NCBI GenBank assembly: GCA_031270845.1
Contig: JAISXF010000033.1
Span: 1 to 36,493, forward strand
Direction of reading: 5' to 3'
Origin: Prevotellaceae bacterium
GTDB lineage: Bacteria > Bacteroidota > Bacteroidia > Bacteroidales > UBA932
DNA: 36,493 bases
How positions within the stretch are numbered: the first letter of the stretch is position 1; the number at the start of each line of letters is the position of its first letter. Below, piece after piece: positions 17,427 to 25,423 of the stretch. The translations under genes and the position numbers were made by a program. The notes beneath the pieces are model-generated. The model was not told the DNA's origin. It made no database searches and saw only the letters and a list, made by a program, of their open reading frames with translations.

Positions 17427-18869
17427 ATGTCGAATACCCTTTTTAGAAAGAAAGACATTACCGCGATGCTGCGGGATGCCGGCTCGACCAGCGGCGGGCT
17501 GAAACGGACGCTTACGGCGACGAACCTTGTTGCGCTCGGGATTGGAGCGATTGTTGGCACCGGTATTTTTGTCCTCACCGGGCAGGCTGCAGCCCAGTAT
17601 GCGGGGCCGGCTCTTACGGTTTCGTTTGTTATCTCGGCGCTTGGGTGCATCTTTGCCGGCTTCTGTTACGCCGAATTTGCCGCCATGATTCCCGTTTCGG
17701 GAAGCGTGTATTCGTACAGTTATGCAACGATGGGCGAGTTCCTTGCATGGTTTATCGGGTGGGATCTGATCCTCGAATACTTGTTTGCCTGTTCGACGGT
17801 AGCGGTTGGCTGGTCGGGTTACATGCAGAGCCTGCTCTCGGGGTGGGGCATCGACGTGCCGCCGCAGTTAGCGCAATCGACGCTGGCGCACACCGGCGAC
17901 GGGTGGGTCTGGACGGGCAGTATTATCAATTTCCCGGCGGTGTGTATCGTTGCCGTAATAACGGTATTGTTGCTTGGCGGCATCCGACAGTCGGCGTGGG
18001 TCAATAATGTAATTGTGGCGATAAAAGTGCTGGTAATCCTGCTCTTCGTCGGCTTCGGGCTGTCGTATATTGATACGGCAAACTGGACGCCGTACATCCC
18101 CGAAAATACCGGAACCTTTGGTGAGTTCGGTTTTAGCGGTATTCTGCGCGGTGCGGCGGTGGTATTCTTCGCCTATCTTGGCTTTGATACGCTTTCGACG
18201 GCGGCGCAGGAAACCCGCAATCCCCAGCGGGACATGCCCCGGGGAATCCTGATTTCGCTCATCGTATGCGCCCTGCTGTATGTGGCGGTTACGGCGGTAC
18301 TGACGGGCATCGTCAATTATACGGAGCTGAATGTCGATGCGCCGATTGCGGTAGCGATTGATAAGGTCGGCAAAGGGTTGGCGTGGATGAGTCCCTTTAT
18401 TAAACTGGGGGCTATTGCGGGTATCAGTTCGGTGATTTTGGTGATGATGATGGGACAGTCGCGGATTTACTATGCCATTTCGCGCGACGGGCTGTTGCCA
18501 CGGCTTTTTGCGAAAGTCAGTCGGCGCGGCACGCCGCAGAATGCAACGATTTTTGCCGGTATTGTTACCGGGATCATTGCCGGTCTTTTGCCGTTAAGTG
18601 CGTTAAGCGAGCTGGTATCGATCGGCACGCTGATGGCGTTTGCGATTGTCTGCATTTCCGTTATCATCCTTCGGCGGACGCATGCGCATCTTGTCCGGCC
18701 GTTTAAGGTTCCGTTCGTTTGGGTGATTCCGCCGCTGGGGGCATTTTTCTGCATTCTGCAGATGGCTTCTCTGCCGGGCGCGACATGGATGCGGCTAATC
18801 ATTTGGACGCTCGCCGGCTTCGTGATCTATTTTACTTACGGACGAAAGCACAGTCTCCTGAAGAAATAA
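17427..18869 (+). CDS. APC-family amino acid permease
   Basis: Cytoplasmic-membrane amino-acid transporter of the amino acid-polyamine-organocation superfamily, closest in look to cationic amino-acid transporters. From MSNTLFRKKD it is 480 aa (an in-frame ATG at 17418 would add MIF). The N-terminus LKRTLTATNLVALGIGAIVGTGIFVLTG carries the conserved GIGAIVGTGIF substrate-binding loop of TM1. About 12 hydrophobic helices follow, including FFAYLGFDTLSTAAQETRNPQRDMP (TM6 region and following loop) typical of the family. It is monocistronic: a divergent gene lies upstream and a hairpin downstream. The substrate cannot be read from the sequence. Confidence 0.93.
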   Translation: MSNTLFRKKDITAMLRDAGSTSGGLKRTLTATNLVALGIGAIVGTGIFVLTGQAAAQYAGPALTVSFVISALGCIFAGFCYAEFAAMIPVSGSVYSYSYATMGEFLAWFIGWDLILEYLFACSTVAVGWSGYMQSLLSGWGIDVPPQLAQSTLAHTGDGWVWTGSIINFPAVCIVAVITVLLLGGIRQSAWVNNVIVAIKVLVILLFVGFGLSYIDTANWTPYIPENTGTFGEFGFSGILRGAAVVFFAYLGFDTLSTAAQETRNPQRDMPRGILISLIVCALLYVAVTAVLTGIVNYTELNVDAPIAVAIDKVGKGLAWMSPFIKLGAIAGISSVILVMMMGQSRIYYAISRDGLLPRLFAKVSRRGTPQNATIFAGIVTGIIAGLLPLSALSELVSIGTLMAFAIVCISVIILRRTHAHLVRPFKVPFVWVIPPLGAFFCILQMASLPGATWMRLIIWTLAGFVIYFTYGRKHSLLKK

Positions 18870-18903
18870 TGACAGATTTTAGACATTAGACGTCAAAAGC
18901 GCG

Positions 18904-18922
18904 GGATTTAATTTTTAAATCC
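18904..18922 (+). terminator. possible terminator after the permease gene
   Basis: GGATTTAA/TTAAATCC hairpin with a 3-nt loop, followed within 10 bp by TTATTTTCTTTTTTCTT. Position 35 bp past the stop codon fits a terminator. Confidence 0.45.
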
Positions 18923-19237
18923 AGGGGTTATTTTCTTTTTTCTTGCGGAAGGTAATTTTAAAGATTAGCATTAAAATATACGATAAAGACATAAAAGAAT
19001 AATACTTATAATCTTTTTTTTTAAAATCAGTATATATTTTAAACTGTCAAATAAGGATCATCTTTATCGCGATGCATTGATGATGGTTTCCGTTCACCGA
19101 AGATCGCTTTCCGAAGGCTATGAAAATTACCCCTCCGAAGGACGCGCCCGGAACAGTAACCGAAAATAGACTCGTTCAAAATCGAAGGTCGAACGAACAG
19201 CATCGGAGGCCGAACGAACAGCATCCAAAATCAAAAA
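18923..19237. other. AT-rich gene-free gap
   Basis: No gene seen. The left half is strongly AT-rich. The right half has irregular CCGAAG-containing repeats (about 19098-19150) and a 21-bp direct repeat listed separately. Short open frames here are products of the repeats. Confidence 0.6.
19183..19224. repeat. two direct copies of a 21-bp repeat
   Basis: Two adjacent 21-bp units (19183-19203 and 19204-19224) share the core CCGAACGAACAGCAT (TCGAACGAACAGCAT in the first) and differ at three positions in all. They end 14 bp before the -33 box of the hydrogenase operon. The unit length matches the dyad arrays elsewhere, though the palindromic character here is weak. Confidence 0.75.
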
Positions 19238-19269
19238 TTTGCGCGGATTGCAAAAAAAAGCTATCTTTA
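19238..19269 (+). promoter_or_regulatory. promoter of the hydrogenase operon
   Basis: TTTG at 19238-19241, a 20-bp spacer and TATCTTTA at 19262-19269 (one mismatch to TAnnTTTG). The start of transcription would be near 19276, leaving a 25-nt leader before the first gene at 19301. Confidence 0.6.
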
Positions 19270-19300
19270 TCGCCTCAAATCTCAACAAAACGAAAAAACA

Positions 19301-19690
19301 ATGGAGAAAATCAAGTCGCTGGACGACCTGCGAAAAAAGAGACAGGAGCTTGAAAGCCAGCTCCGGCTGCGCGAAAAAAGCAACGCTCCCGAGAGCCTCG
19401 TGCAAATCAAAGTGGCGATGGCGACATGCGGCATTGCCGCCGGCGCACGAGCCGTGATGAACACGCTGATAGAACGGACAGCCGCCGAAGCCCTGCCGGT
19501 TATTGTAACTCAAACAGGGTGCATGGGTTACTGCCATTCCGAACCGACGGTGGAAGTCCACTTGCCGGGCAAAGAAGCGGTGGTCTTCGGGCGCGTTGAT
19601 GCCCGGAAGGCCATTGATATTATCGAAAAATATATTAAGCGGGGCGAGCTTTTAGACGGTATCATACCGCAGAATTACGAACGCATTTAA
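19301..19690 (+). CDS. thioredoxin-like (2Fe-2S) ferredoxin-type protein of the hydrogenase operon
   Basis: A 129-aa protein with a charged N-terminal helix (residues 1-30), then a thioredoxin-like ferredoxin fold. It resembles the N-terminal domain of NuoF/HydB subunits, made as a separate protein. Visible cysteines are Cys43 (ATCGIAAGA), Cys74 and Cys78 (TGCMGYCHSEP). The position of a second N-terminal cysteine is Ala/Gly, so binding of a full 2Fe-2S cluster is uncertain. First gene of the operon, 18 nt before hydB. It probably serves as an accessory electron-transfer or structural subunit of the hydrogenase (inference from context). Confidence 0.85.
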   Translation: MEKIKSLDDLRKKRQELESQLRLREKSNAPESLVQIKVAMATCGIAAGARAVMNTLIERTAAEALPVIVTQTGCMGYCHSEPTVEVHLPGKEAVVFGRVDARKAIDIIEKYIKRGELLDGIIPQNYERI

Positions 19691-19708
19691 CAGGAAATCA
19701 GTCAACGT

Positions 19709-21502
19709 ATGGCCATTTATAAAATACACCTGTTAGTATGCGGCGGCACGGGCTGCCGGGCATCGGAAAGCGCCGCGGTCGTCGAAAGCCTGCGCGCATC
19801 GCTCACAGCCGCAGGCCTCTCGGACGAAGCACAGGTGGTCGCTACCGGCTGTTTCGGTTTCTGTGAACAGGGACCGATTGTAAAAGTCATGCCCGACAAT
19901 ACATTCTACACCGGCGTTACGCCCGCCGATGCCGCCGAGATAGTGGCCGAACATGTCCTCAAAGGACGGCAGGTCGCGCGGCTACTCTATACCGACCCCC
20001 AGCATAAAACCCCCGTGAGCGACGCGAAGCAGATGGGCTTCTACCGTAAACAGCTGCGGGTTGCCCTGCGTAACTGCGGTTTTATTGATCCCGAAAATAT
20101 TGACGAATATATCGCCCGCGACGGCTATGCGGCACTGGCGACAGTGCTTTCGGATTATTCGCCCCGGGCGGCAATCGACGTCGTCAAACGCTCGGGGCTT
20201 CGCGGACGCGGCGGCGGCGGTTTCCCTACGGGACTGAAATGGGAAATCGCCTGCGGCCGGCAGGCCGACCGGAAATATGTCGTCTGCAATGCCGACGAGG
20301 GCGACCCGGGAGCATTCATGGACCGCTCAATCCTCGAAGGCGACCCGCATTCGATCCTCGAAGCGATGATGATTTGCGGGTACTGTATCGGCGCCGACCG
20401 GGGGCTGATATATATCCGTGCCGAATACCCGCTGGCCATCCACCGGCTGGAGGTAGCTATCGGACAGGCACGCGCATGCGGATTGCTGGGCGCCGATATT
20501 ATGGGAACCGGTTTTGATTTTGACATCGAGCTACGCTATGGCGCCGGCGCCTTCGTCTGCGGAGAAGAAACGGCGCTGATTCGCTCGATGGAAGGCCGGC
20601 GCGGCGAACCGACCGTCAAACCACCTTACCCCGCCGAGTCGGGCTATCGAGGACAACCGACGAATGTCAATAACGTCGAAACATTCGCTAATATCCCGGT
20701 CATTTTCCTCAAAGGCGCCGACTGGTTCGCCGGCATTGGCTCGGAACGCTCGAAAGGAACGAAAGTATTTGCCCTGGCGGGGAAAATTAATAACGTCGGC
20801 CTCATTGAAGTGCCGATGGGTATCACGCTGCGCGAAGTTATCTTCGAAATCGGCGGCGGCATAAAGGATGGTAAACGCTTCAAAGCCGTGCAGACCGGCG
20901 GCCCCTCGGGAGGATGCCTTACCGAAAAACACCTCGATACACCCATTGACTTCGATACCCTGCTTGCCGCCGGCTCGATGATGGGTTCCGGCGGTATGAT
21001 TGTCATGGACGAAGACGACTGCATGGTTTCGATCGCTAAATTCTACCTCGAATTTACCGTCGATGAATCCTGCGGGAAATGCGCTCCCTGCCGAATCGGT
21101 AATAAACGCCTCTACGAAGTGCTGCGCAAAATAACCCTCGGCCACGGCACCGCCGACGACCTGGAATATATGCGCAACTTAAGTACCGTGATTAAGGATA
21201 CGGCACTGTGCGGATTAGGACAAACCTCGCCCAACCCCGTCCTCTCGACACTCGATAACTTCCGAAGCGAATACGAAGCACACATATTCGATCATAAATG
21301 CCCCGCCGGACAATGCAAGGCATTGAAGCATTATTTTATCCTCCCCGAAAAATGTACCGGCTGCACCGCCTGCGCCAGAAGCTGCGCGGTCAATGCCATC
21401 GTCGGAGAACGGAGACAGGCACACAGTATCATCCAAAACAAATGTATCCGCTGCGGCGCCTGCATCGAAAAATGCAAGTTCGAAGCCATACAGGTGAATT
21501 AG
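19709..21502 (+). CDS. hydB: NADH-dependent [FeFe]-hydrogenase subunit HydB (NuoF-like)
   Basis: Flavin subunit that exchanges electrons with NAD(H) in HydABC-type hydrogenases. The 597-aa layout has four parts. A thioredoxin-like 2Fe-2S domain comes first (Cys11, Cys16, Cys48, Cys52). A NuoF core with the FMN/NADH glycine-rich loop GRGGGGFPTG at 166-175 comes next, followed by a 4Fe-4S site SCGKCAPCR (Cys455, 458, 461). A C-terminal two-cluster ferredoxin domain ends the protein (CTGCTACARSC from Cys549 and CIRCGACIEKC from Cys579). This extra ferredoxin tail distinguishes HydB from plain NuoF. It lies between the small 2Fe-2S protein and hydA, with gaps of 18 and 15 nt. Confidence 0.95.
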   Translation: MAIYKIHLLVCGGTGCRASESAAVVESLRASLTAAGLSDEAQVVATGCFGFCEQGPIVKVMPDNTFYTGVTPADAAEIVAEHVLKGRQVARLLYTDPQHKTPVSDAKQMGFYRKQLRVALRNCGFIDPENIDEYIARDGYAALATVLSDYSPRAAIDVVKRSGLRGRGGGGFPTGLKWEIACGRQADRKYVVCNADEGDPGAFMDRSILEGDPHSILEAMMICGYCIGADRGLIYIRAEYPLAIHRLEVAIGQARACGLLGADIMGTGFDFDIELRYGAGAFVCGEETALIRSMEGRRGEPTVKPPYPAESGYRGQPTNVNNVETFANIPVIFLKGADWFAGIGSERSKGTKVFALAGKINNVGLIEVPMGITLREVIFEIGGGIKDGKRFKAVQTGGPSGGCLTEKHLDTPIDFDTLLAAGSMMGSGGMIVMDEDDCMVSIAKFYLEFTVDESCGKCAPCRIGNKRLYEVLRKITLGHGTADDLEYMRNLSTVIKDTALCGLGQTSPNPVLSTLDNFRSEYEAHIFDHKCPAGQCKALKHYFILPEKCTGCTACARSCAVNAIVGERRQAHSIIQNKCIRCGACIEKCKFEAIQVN

Positions 21503-21517
21503 AAAGTAAAATTACGC

Positions 21518-23341
21518 ATGGCGACCGTCAAAAATCCAATACCTACCAACCAGAATCTACAATCTGCCATCAACAACATGAAACTGACAATAGACAATAA
21601 ACCCATAGATGTAGCCGGCGGCACGACAGTGTACGAAGCGGCAAAGCAGGCCGGCATTATAATCCCGCGGTTGTGCTACCTGAACCTTGAAACACTGGGG
21701 ATCGAAAATAAGCCGGCCGGTTGCCGCATCTGTGTAGTCGAAATCGAAGGCCGCCGCAATCTTGCGCCCTCGTGCGCAACGCTATGTGCCGACGGAATGA
21801 TCGTCAAAACCAGCTCGCCGCGGGTTCTCAACGCCCGCAAAACAGTCCTCGAACTGCTGCTATCCGACCATCCGAAAGACTGCCTGATTTGCCCGAAGTC
21901 GGGACGCTGTGAACTGCAAAATCTGGCCGTATGCTTGGGCATTCGCGAAATCCATGCGGTCGAAAACGCCGAAGTATCGACCTACCGCAAAGACCACTCC
22001 CCGTCGATTATCCGCGATATGGACAAATGCGTAATGTGCCGCCGGTGCGAAACAGTCTGCAATACGGTACAAACCGTCGGCGCCCTGAGTGCCGTCAATC
22101 GCGGCTTTATGGCCGTAGTGGCGCCGGCCTTCGAGCAGGATTTGCAGGACTCCCCCTGTACCTTCTGCGGGCAATGCGTGGCCGTATGCCCCACGGGCGC
22201 ACTGACCGAAGTCGATCACACATCGCGCGTCATCCGCGCATTAGCCGACCCGACGAAAACAGTCGTCGTACAGACAGCCCCAGCCGTGCGGGCTGCGCTG
22301 GGCGAAGAATTCGGCATGGCGCCCGGCACGCTCGTTACCGGAAAAATGGTAGCTGCCCTCCGGCAAATAGGATTCGATTATGTATTCGATACCGACTTTG
22401 CCGCCGACCTCACCATCATGGAAGAAGGCGCCGAACTGCTGGCACGCCTCCGGCGGATGCTCGAAGGCGACAGGAAGGTGAAGCTGCCGATCCTCACTTC
22501 GTGTTGCCCGGCCTGGGTTAATTTCTTTGAACAGAACTACCCCGACATGCTCGACGTGCCATCGACCGCCCGCTCGCCCCAGCAGATGTTCGGCGCTATC
22601 GCCAAAACCTTCCTGGCCGACCGGCTGGGCGTCCGCCGCGACAATCTGGTTGTCGTATCCATCATGCCCTGCTTAGCCAAGAAGTACGAATGCCGCCGCA
22701 ACGAGTTTAAAGTCGATGGCAATCCCGACGTCGATTTTGCCCTCTCGACACGCGAACTGGCGCATTTAATCAAAGAAGCGAACATCCGTTTCAATACCCT
22801 TCCCGACGAAGATTTTGACGCGCCGATGGGCGAATCGACCGGCGCCGGCGTTATCTTCGGCACCACCGGCGGAGTCATCGAAGCCGCCACCCGTACCGCC
22901 TGCGAACTGTTTACCGGACGCCAATTAGAACGGGTCGATTTTCAGGAACTCCGCGGGATGGAAGGCATCCGTACCGCATCGGTCGATTTCAACGGCACAC
23001 CGATACATATCGGTATCGCACACCAGCTGGGCAATGCCCGGAAGCTGCTCGACGGCATCCGCGCCGGTATGTACCATTTTCATGCTATCGAAATTATGGC
23101 CTGCCCGGGCGGCTGTGTCGGCGGCGGCGGCCAGCCGCTGCACCTGGGCAATGCCGATGTCATCCGCGCACGCCGGCAGGCACTGTACCGCGAAGACGCA
23201 CAAAAGCCCCTCCGCAAATCGCACGAAAACCCCTGCATTCAACAACTGTACAGCGAATTTTTAGACCACCCGCTCAGCGAAAAAGCCCACCGCCTGCTGC
23301 ATACCCGCTATTTCGACAGGTCGGTTAAAATTGAGCGTTGA
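21518..23341 (+). CDS. hydA: [FeFe]-hydrogenase catalytic subunit HydA
   Basis: Reversible H2 production/oxidation at an H-cluster. The 607-aa product has an N-terminal 2Fe-2S domain (CYLN...GCRIC...APSCATLC), a His/Cys3 cluster loop (HPKDCLICPKSGRC), a two-4Fe-4S ferredoxin domain (CVMCRRCETVC and CTFCGQCVAVC) and the catalytic domain. H-cluster motifs are TSCCPAW (Cys329 as the expected proton-relay cysteine, Cys330 ligand), MPCLAKKYE (Cys385) and ACPGGCVGGGGQP (Cys529, Cys533). The spacings 330-385-529-533 equal those of the clostridial CpI enzyme. Translation may instead start at the ATG at 21581 (MKLTIDNKPIDVAGG), which opens the 2Fe-2S domain directly. The last codons lie in a short intergenic-type repeat. 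Confidence 0.97.
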   Translation: MATVKNPIPTNQNLQSAINNMKLTIDNKPIDVAGGTTVYEAAKQAGIIIPRLCYLNLETLGIENKPAGCRICVVEIEGRRNLAPSCATLCADGMIVKTSSPRVLNARKTVLELLLSDHPKDCLICPKSGRCELQNLAVCLGIREIHAVENAEVSTYRKDHSPSIIRDMDKCVMCRRCETVCNTVQTVGALSAVNRGFMAVVAPAFEQDLQDSPCTFCGQCVAVCPTGALTEVDHTSRVIRALADPTKTVVVQTAPAVRAALGEEFGMAPGTLVTGKMVAALRQIGFDYVFDTDFAADLTIMEEGAELLARLRRMLEGDRKVKLPILTSCCPAWVNFFEQNYPDMLDVPSTARSPQQMFGAIAKTFLADRLGVRRDNLVVVSIMPCLAKKYECRRNEFKVDGNPDVDFALSTRELAHLIKEANIRFNTLPDEDFDAPMGESTGAGVIFGTTGGVIEAATRTACELFTGRQLERVDFQELRGMEGIRTASVDFNGTPIHIGIAHQLGNARKLLDGIRAGMYHFHAIEIMACPGGCVGGGGQPLHLGNADVIRARRQALYREDAQKPLRKSHENPCIQQLYSEFLDHPLSEKAHRLLHTRYFDRSVKIER

Positions 23342-23352
23342 GCGTTAAAATT
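23324..23352. repeat. short direct repeat across the hydA stop codon
   Basis: GTTAAAATT occurs at 23324-23332 and 23344-23352, 20 bp apart, around GAGCGTTGAGC. The hydA stop (23339-23341) lies inside. Similar CAACGCTCAACTCTCAAC wording recurs at about 26968-26985 in the repeat block after recF, on the other strand. Confidence 0.6.
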
Positions 23353-23362
23353 TTATTTTGAT

Positions 23363-23890
23363 ATGGATAGTGTAAATTATAACGAACGCGAAGCGCCCGC
23401 CGGCAGCTCCAACGGAGCCGGTGCGGGCTTAAAAGCCTGTCAGGTGCAGGCGATAAAAAACATCTGCCAGTCGTTTCACAACGACGAAGGCGAACTCATC
23501 AATATCCTGCATAAAACACAGGAAGCATTCGGCTACCTGCCCCCCGAAGTGCAGGCGGTCGTGGCCGGTGAGCTGCGTATCCCGGCGGCGAAAGTCTATG
23601 GCATCGTTACGTTCTACACCTTTTTCACCATGCAGCCGAAAGGGAAATACCCTATCTCGGTATGCCTCGGAACGGCCTGCTACGTGCGCGGGTCGGAGAA
23701 AATAGTGGAAGCCCTGAAAAAGGAATTGGACATCGACATCGGCGGCATTACTCCCGACGGCAAATTTTCGATAGACAGCCTCCGCTGTGTCGGCGCCTGC
23801 GGCCTTGCGCCGGTGATGCTCATCGGCGACCGCGTGCACGGCCGCGTCGATGCCCTGCATATAAAAGACATCCTGGCACAGTACCCGTGA
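23363..23890 (+). CDS. hydC: NADH-dependent [FeFe]-hydrogenase subunit HydC (NuoE-like)
   Basis: Small 2Fe-2S subunit of the NAD-linked hydrogenase, 175 aa. It has the NuoE helical domain (about 25-90, with GYLPPEVQAVVA and VYGIVTFYTFF). The thioredoxin-like 2Fe-2S domain follows, with the four ligands in the usual pattern: Cys101 and Cys106 (CLGTAC), Cys142 and Cys146 (CVGACG). It is the last gene of the operon, 21 nt after hydA. The set (2Fe-2S protein, HydB, HydA, HydC) fits the NADH/ferredoxin-coupled, possibly electron-bifurcating group. No HydE, HydF or HydG maturase gene is in the window, so these must be elsewhere. Confidence 0.95.
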   Translation: MDSVNYNEREAPAGSSNGAGAGLKACQVQAIKNICQSFHNDEGELINILHKTQEAFGYLPPEVQAVVAGELRIPAAKVYGIVTFYTFFTMQPKGKYPISVCLGTACYVRGSEKIVEALKKELDIDIGGITPDGKFSIDSLRCVGACGLAPVMLIGDRVHGRVDALHIKDILAQYP

Positions 23891-23913
23891 ATTTCTAATT
23901 CGTAATTTTTCTC

Positions 23914-23921
23914 TACCTTTG
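23914..23921 (+). promoter_or_regulatory. -7 box for the DUF6913-like/GT2 pair
   Basis: TACCTTTG 20 bp before the ATG at 23942; the region about 20 bp upstream is AT-rich without a clear TTTG. It separates this pair from the hydrogenase operon. Confidence 0.6.
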
Positions 23922-23941
23922 CAGCCTATACAGTATATGCG

Positions 23942-24478
23942 ATGTTTACCGGATTAAAACGAACGATAGGCCACAGGGTCTTAAAAAAACGAAGCAGGCA
24001 GGCGGTTTGCACGCGGCGGTTTCATAATTTTCATACGGCAAAAACCATTGGTCTGATTTATCTTTACACGAAGGAGACGGATGTCCAGATAGGGCAATTC
24101 ATGCGCCTGCTTGCCGAACGCGGCATCAAAACGAAGGCGGTGGGCTACGTGGCCGAAGCCGAGATACCGAAATCGTTTATCATTACCGTTAATAAAATCC
24201 TTTTTTGCAAGCCGCAGCTGAACTGGTACGGCCGGCCGGTGGCGAGCGAAATCGCCGCATTCATCGAAACGCCGTTCGACATACTCATTGATTTCAGTCG
24301 TGTGCCAGTCTTCCCGCTGCAGTACATCGCCACGCTTTCACATGCCGCGATGCGCGTCGGACGCCACAGCAGCGCCGACAACCCCTACGAGTTTCTGCTC
24401 GCCATGCCCGACGAGGCCGACAGCCATTCCTACATCGAACAGCTGACACACTATTTACTTTCCATACAAACCAAATAA
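23942..24478 (+). CDS. DUF6913-like protein of unknown function
   Basis: A 178-aa protein resembling the small Bacteroidota family annotated as DUF6913 (recognised by pattern, not by search). It has a basic N-terminus (LKRTIGHRVLKKRSRQ), an alpha/beta core starting TIGLIYLYTKETDVQIGQFMRLLAERGI, a NWYGRP motif near 95-100 and FDILIDFSRVPVFPLQYIATLSHA near 112-135. There is no signal peptide or membrane helix. It is 2 nt from the glycosyltransferase gene, so the two are co-transcribed. The function is not known and I do not infer one. Confidence 0.75.
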   Translation: MFTGLKRTIGHRVLKKRSRQAVCTRRFHNFHTAKTIGLIYLYTKETDVQIGQFMRLLAERGIKTKAVGYVAEAEIPKSFIITVNKILFCKPQLNWYGRPVASEIAAFIETPFDILIDFSRVPVFPLQYIATLSHAAMRVGRHSSADNPYEFLLAMPDEADSHSYIEQLTHYLLSIQTK

Positions 24479-24480
24479 CA

Positions 24481-25221
24481 ATGATCAACGGAAAACGCAT
24501 TGCCGTCGTATTGCCGGCCTACAACGCCGAATCAACATTAGAAAAAACCTACCGCGAAATACCGCTGGATATAGTGGACGAGGTGATACTGGTCGATGAT
24601 AAAAGCCGCGACAACACCGTGCAGGTTGCCCGGAATTTAGGTATTAAACATGTAATCCGGCACGAGCAGAACCGCGGCTACGGGGGCAATCAGAAAACAT
24701 GCTACAATAAAGCGCTGGAGCTGGATGCCGACATTGTCGTTATGCTGCATCCCGACTACCAGTACACGCCGATGCTGCTACCGGCGATGTGTTACGTGAT
24801 TGCCAACGACGTGTATCCGGTAGTGCTGGGTTCGCGTATTTTGGGGCGCGGCGCGCTGCAGGGCGGTATGCCGCTGTACAAGTACATTGCCAACCGCCTG
24901 CTGACCTGGACGCAGAATATCCTCATGCGGCAAAAGCTAAGCGAATACCATACCGGTTACCGCGCCTTCTCGCGGCCGGCGCTGCTGGCGGTCAATTATG
25001 CTCTTAATTCGGATGATTTTGTATTCGATAACCAGATGCTGGCGCAGCTTTTTTATAAGGGATTTGAAATTGGCGAAATCACCTGCCCGACGAAATACTT
25101 TAAGGAAGCGTCGTCGATCAATATCCGTCGCAGTATCCGGTATGGCTTTGGCGTGCTGGGCGTGGCCGTAGCCTACCGGCTGCAGCAATGGCGCCTGGCG
25201 CGATTTAAAATTTTCACGTAG
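24481..25221 (+). CDS. family 2 glycosyltransferase (DPM1-like)
   Basis: A 246-aa GT-A fold glycosyltransferase resembling polyprenyl/dolichol-phosphate mannosyl- or glucosyltransferases. The N-terminus RIAVVLPAYNAESTLEKTYREIP and the DEVILVDDKSRDNT block (about residues 35-48) form the nucleotide-sugar site. ADIVVMLHPDYQYTP near 80-94 replaces the usual DxD region. A GYRAFSR acceptor-side motif lies near 160. There are no C-terminal membrane helices, unlike the GtrB type. It would transfer a sugar to a lipid carrier or similar acceptor; the actual substrate is unknown. It directly follows the DUF6913-like gene. Confidence 0.88.
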   Translation: MINGKRIAVVLPAYNAESTLEKTYREIPLDIVDEVILVDDKSRDNTVQVARNLGIKHVIRHEQNRGYGGNQKTCYNKALELDADIVVMLHPDYQYTPMLLPAMCYVIANDVYPVVLGSRILGRGALQGGMPLYKYIANRLLTWTQNILMRQKLSEYHTGYRAFSRPALLAVNYALNSDDFVFDNQMLAQLFYKGFEIGEITCPTKYFKEASSINIRRSIRYGFGVLGVAVAYRLQQWRLARFKIFT

Positions 25222-25234
25222 CCTAAGTTTTTAC

Positions 25235-25242
25235 TACCTTTG
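25235..25242 (+). promoter_or_regulatory. -7 box of the tRNA-Arg gene
   Basis: TACCTTTG, with TTTT at 25211-25214 twenty bases upstream as a partial -33 box. The tRNA begins 32 bp downstream. Confidence 0.6.
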
Positions 25243-25273
25243 TCGCCTCAATCGTCAATATTCAATCAACAAG

Positions 25274-25350
25274 GGTTCCGTAGCTCAGTTGGATAGAGCA
25301 ACAGCCTTCTAAGCTGTGGGTCGTGGGTTCGAGTCCCTCCGGAATCGCCA
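25274..25350 (+). tRNA. tRNA-Arg (anticodon UCU)
   Basis: Full cloverleaf: acceptor GGTTCCG pairs with CGGAATC (one G-U); D arm GCTC/GAGC; anticodon stem ACAGC/GCTGT with loop CTTCTAA, so anticodon TCT reading AGA/AGG; T arm GTGGG-TTCGAGT-CCCTC; discriminator G and an encoded CCA at 25348-25350. It has its own promoter box and a hairpin/T-tract downstream. No phage or integrase sequence is attached. Confidence 0.97.
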
Positions 25351-25380
25351 GGCAGGAACAGGCGGAGTGCCGTATATAAA

Positions 25381-25404
25381 AGCCTTTCTGAGAAGCGGTT
25401 TTTT
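25381..25404 (+). terminator. possible terminator of tRNA-Arg
   Basis: A short stem around CCTTTCTGAGAAGCGG runs directly into TTTTTT at 25399-25404. The stem is weak, but the T-tract and position between the tRNA and recF fit an intrinsic terminator. Confidence 0.4.
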
Positions 25405-25423
25405 AAATTTCTGAATAAGAACG

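Noticed and set aside
19039-19224. 61-aa minus-strand frame beginning MLFVRPPMLFVRPS
   Set aside because: It is a direct translation of the 21-bp repeat and faces away from any promoter signal.
25274-25350. tRNA-Arg as an attachment site for an integrated element
   Set aside because: No integrase nearby and no duplicate of the tRNA 3' end seen in the window.
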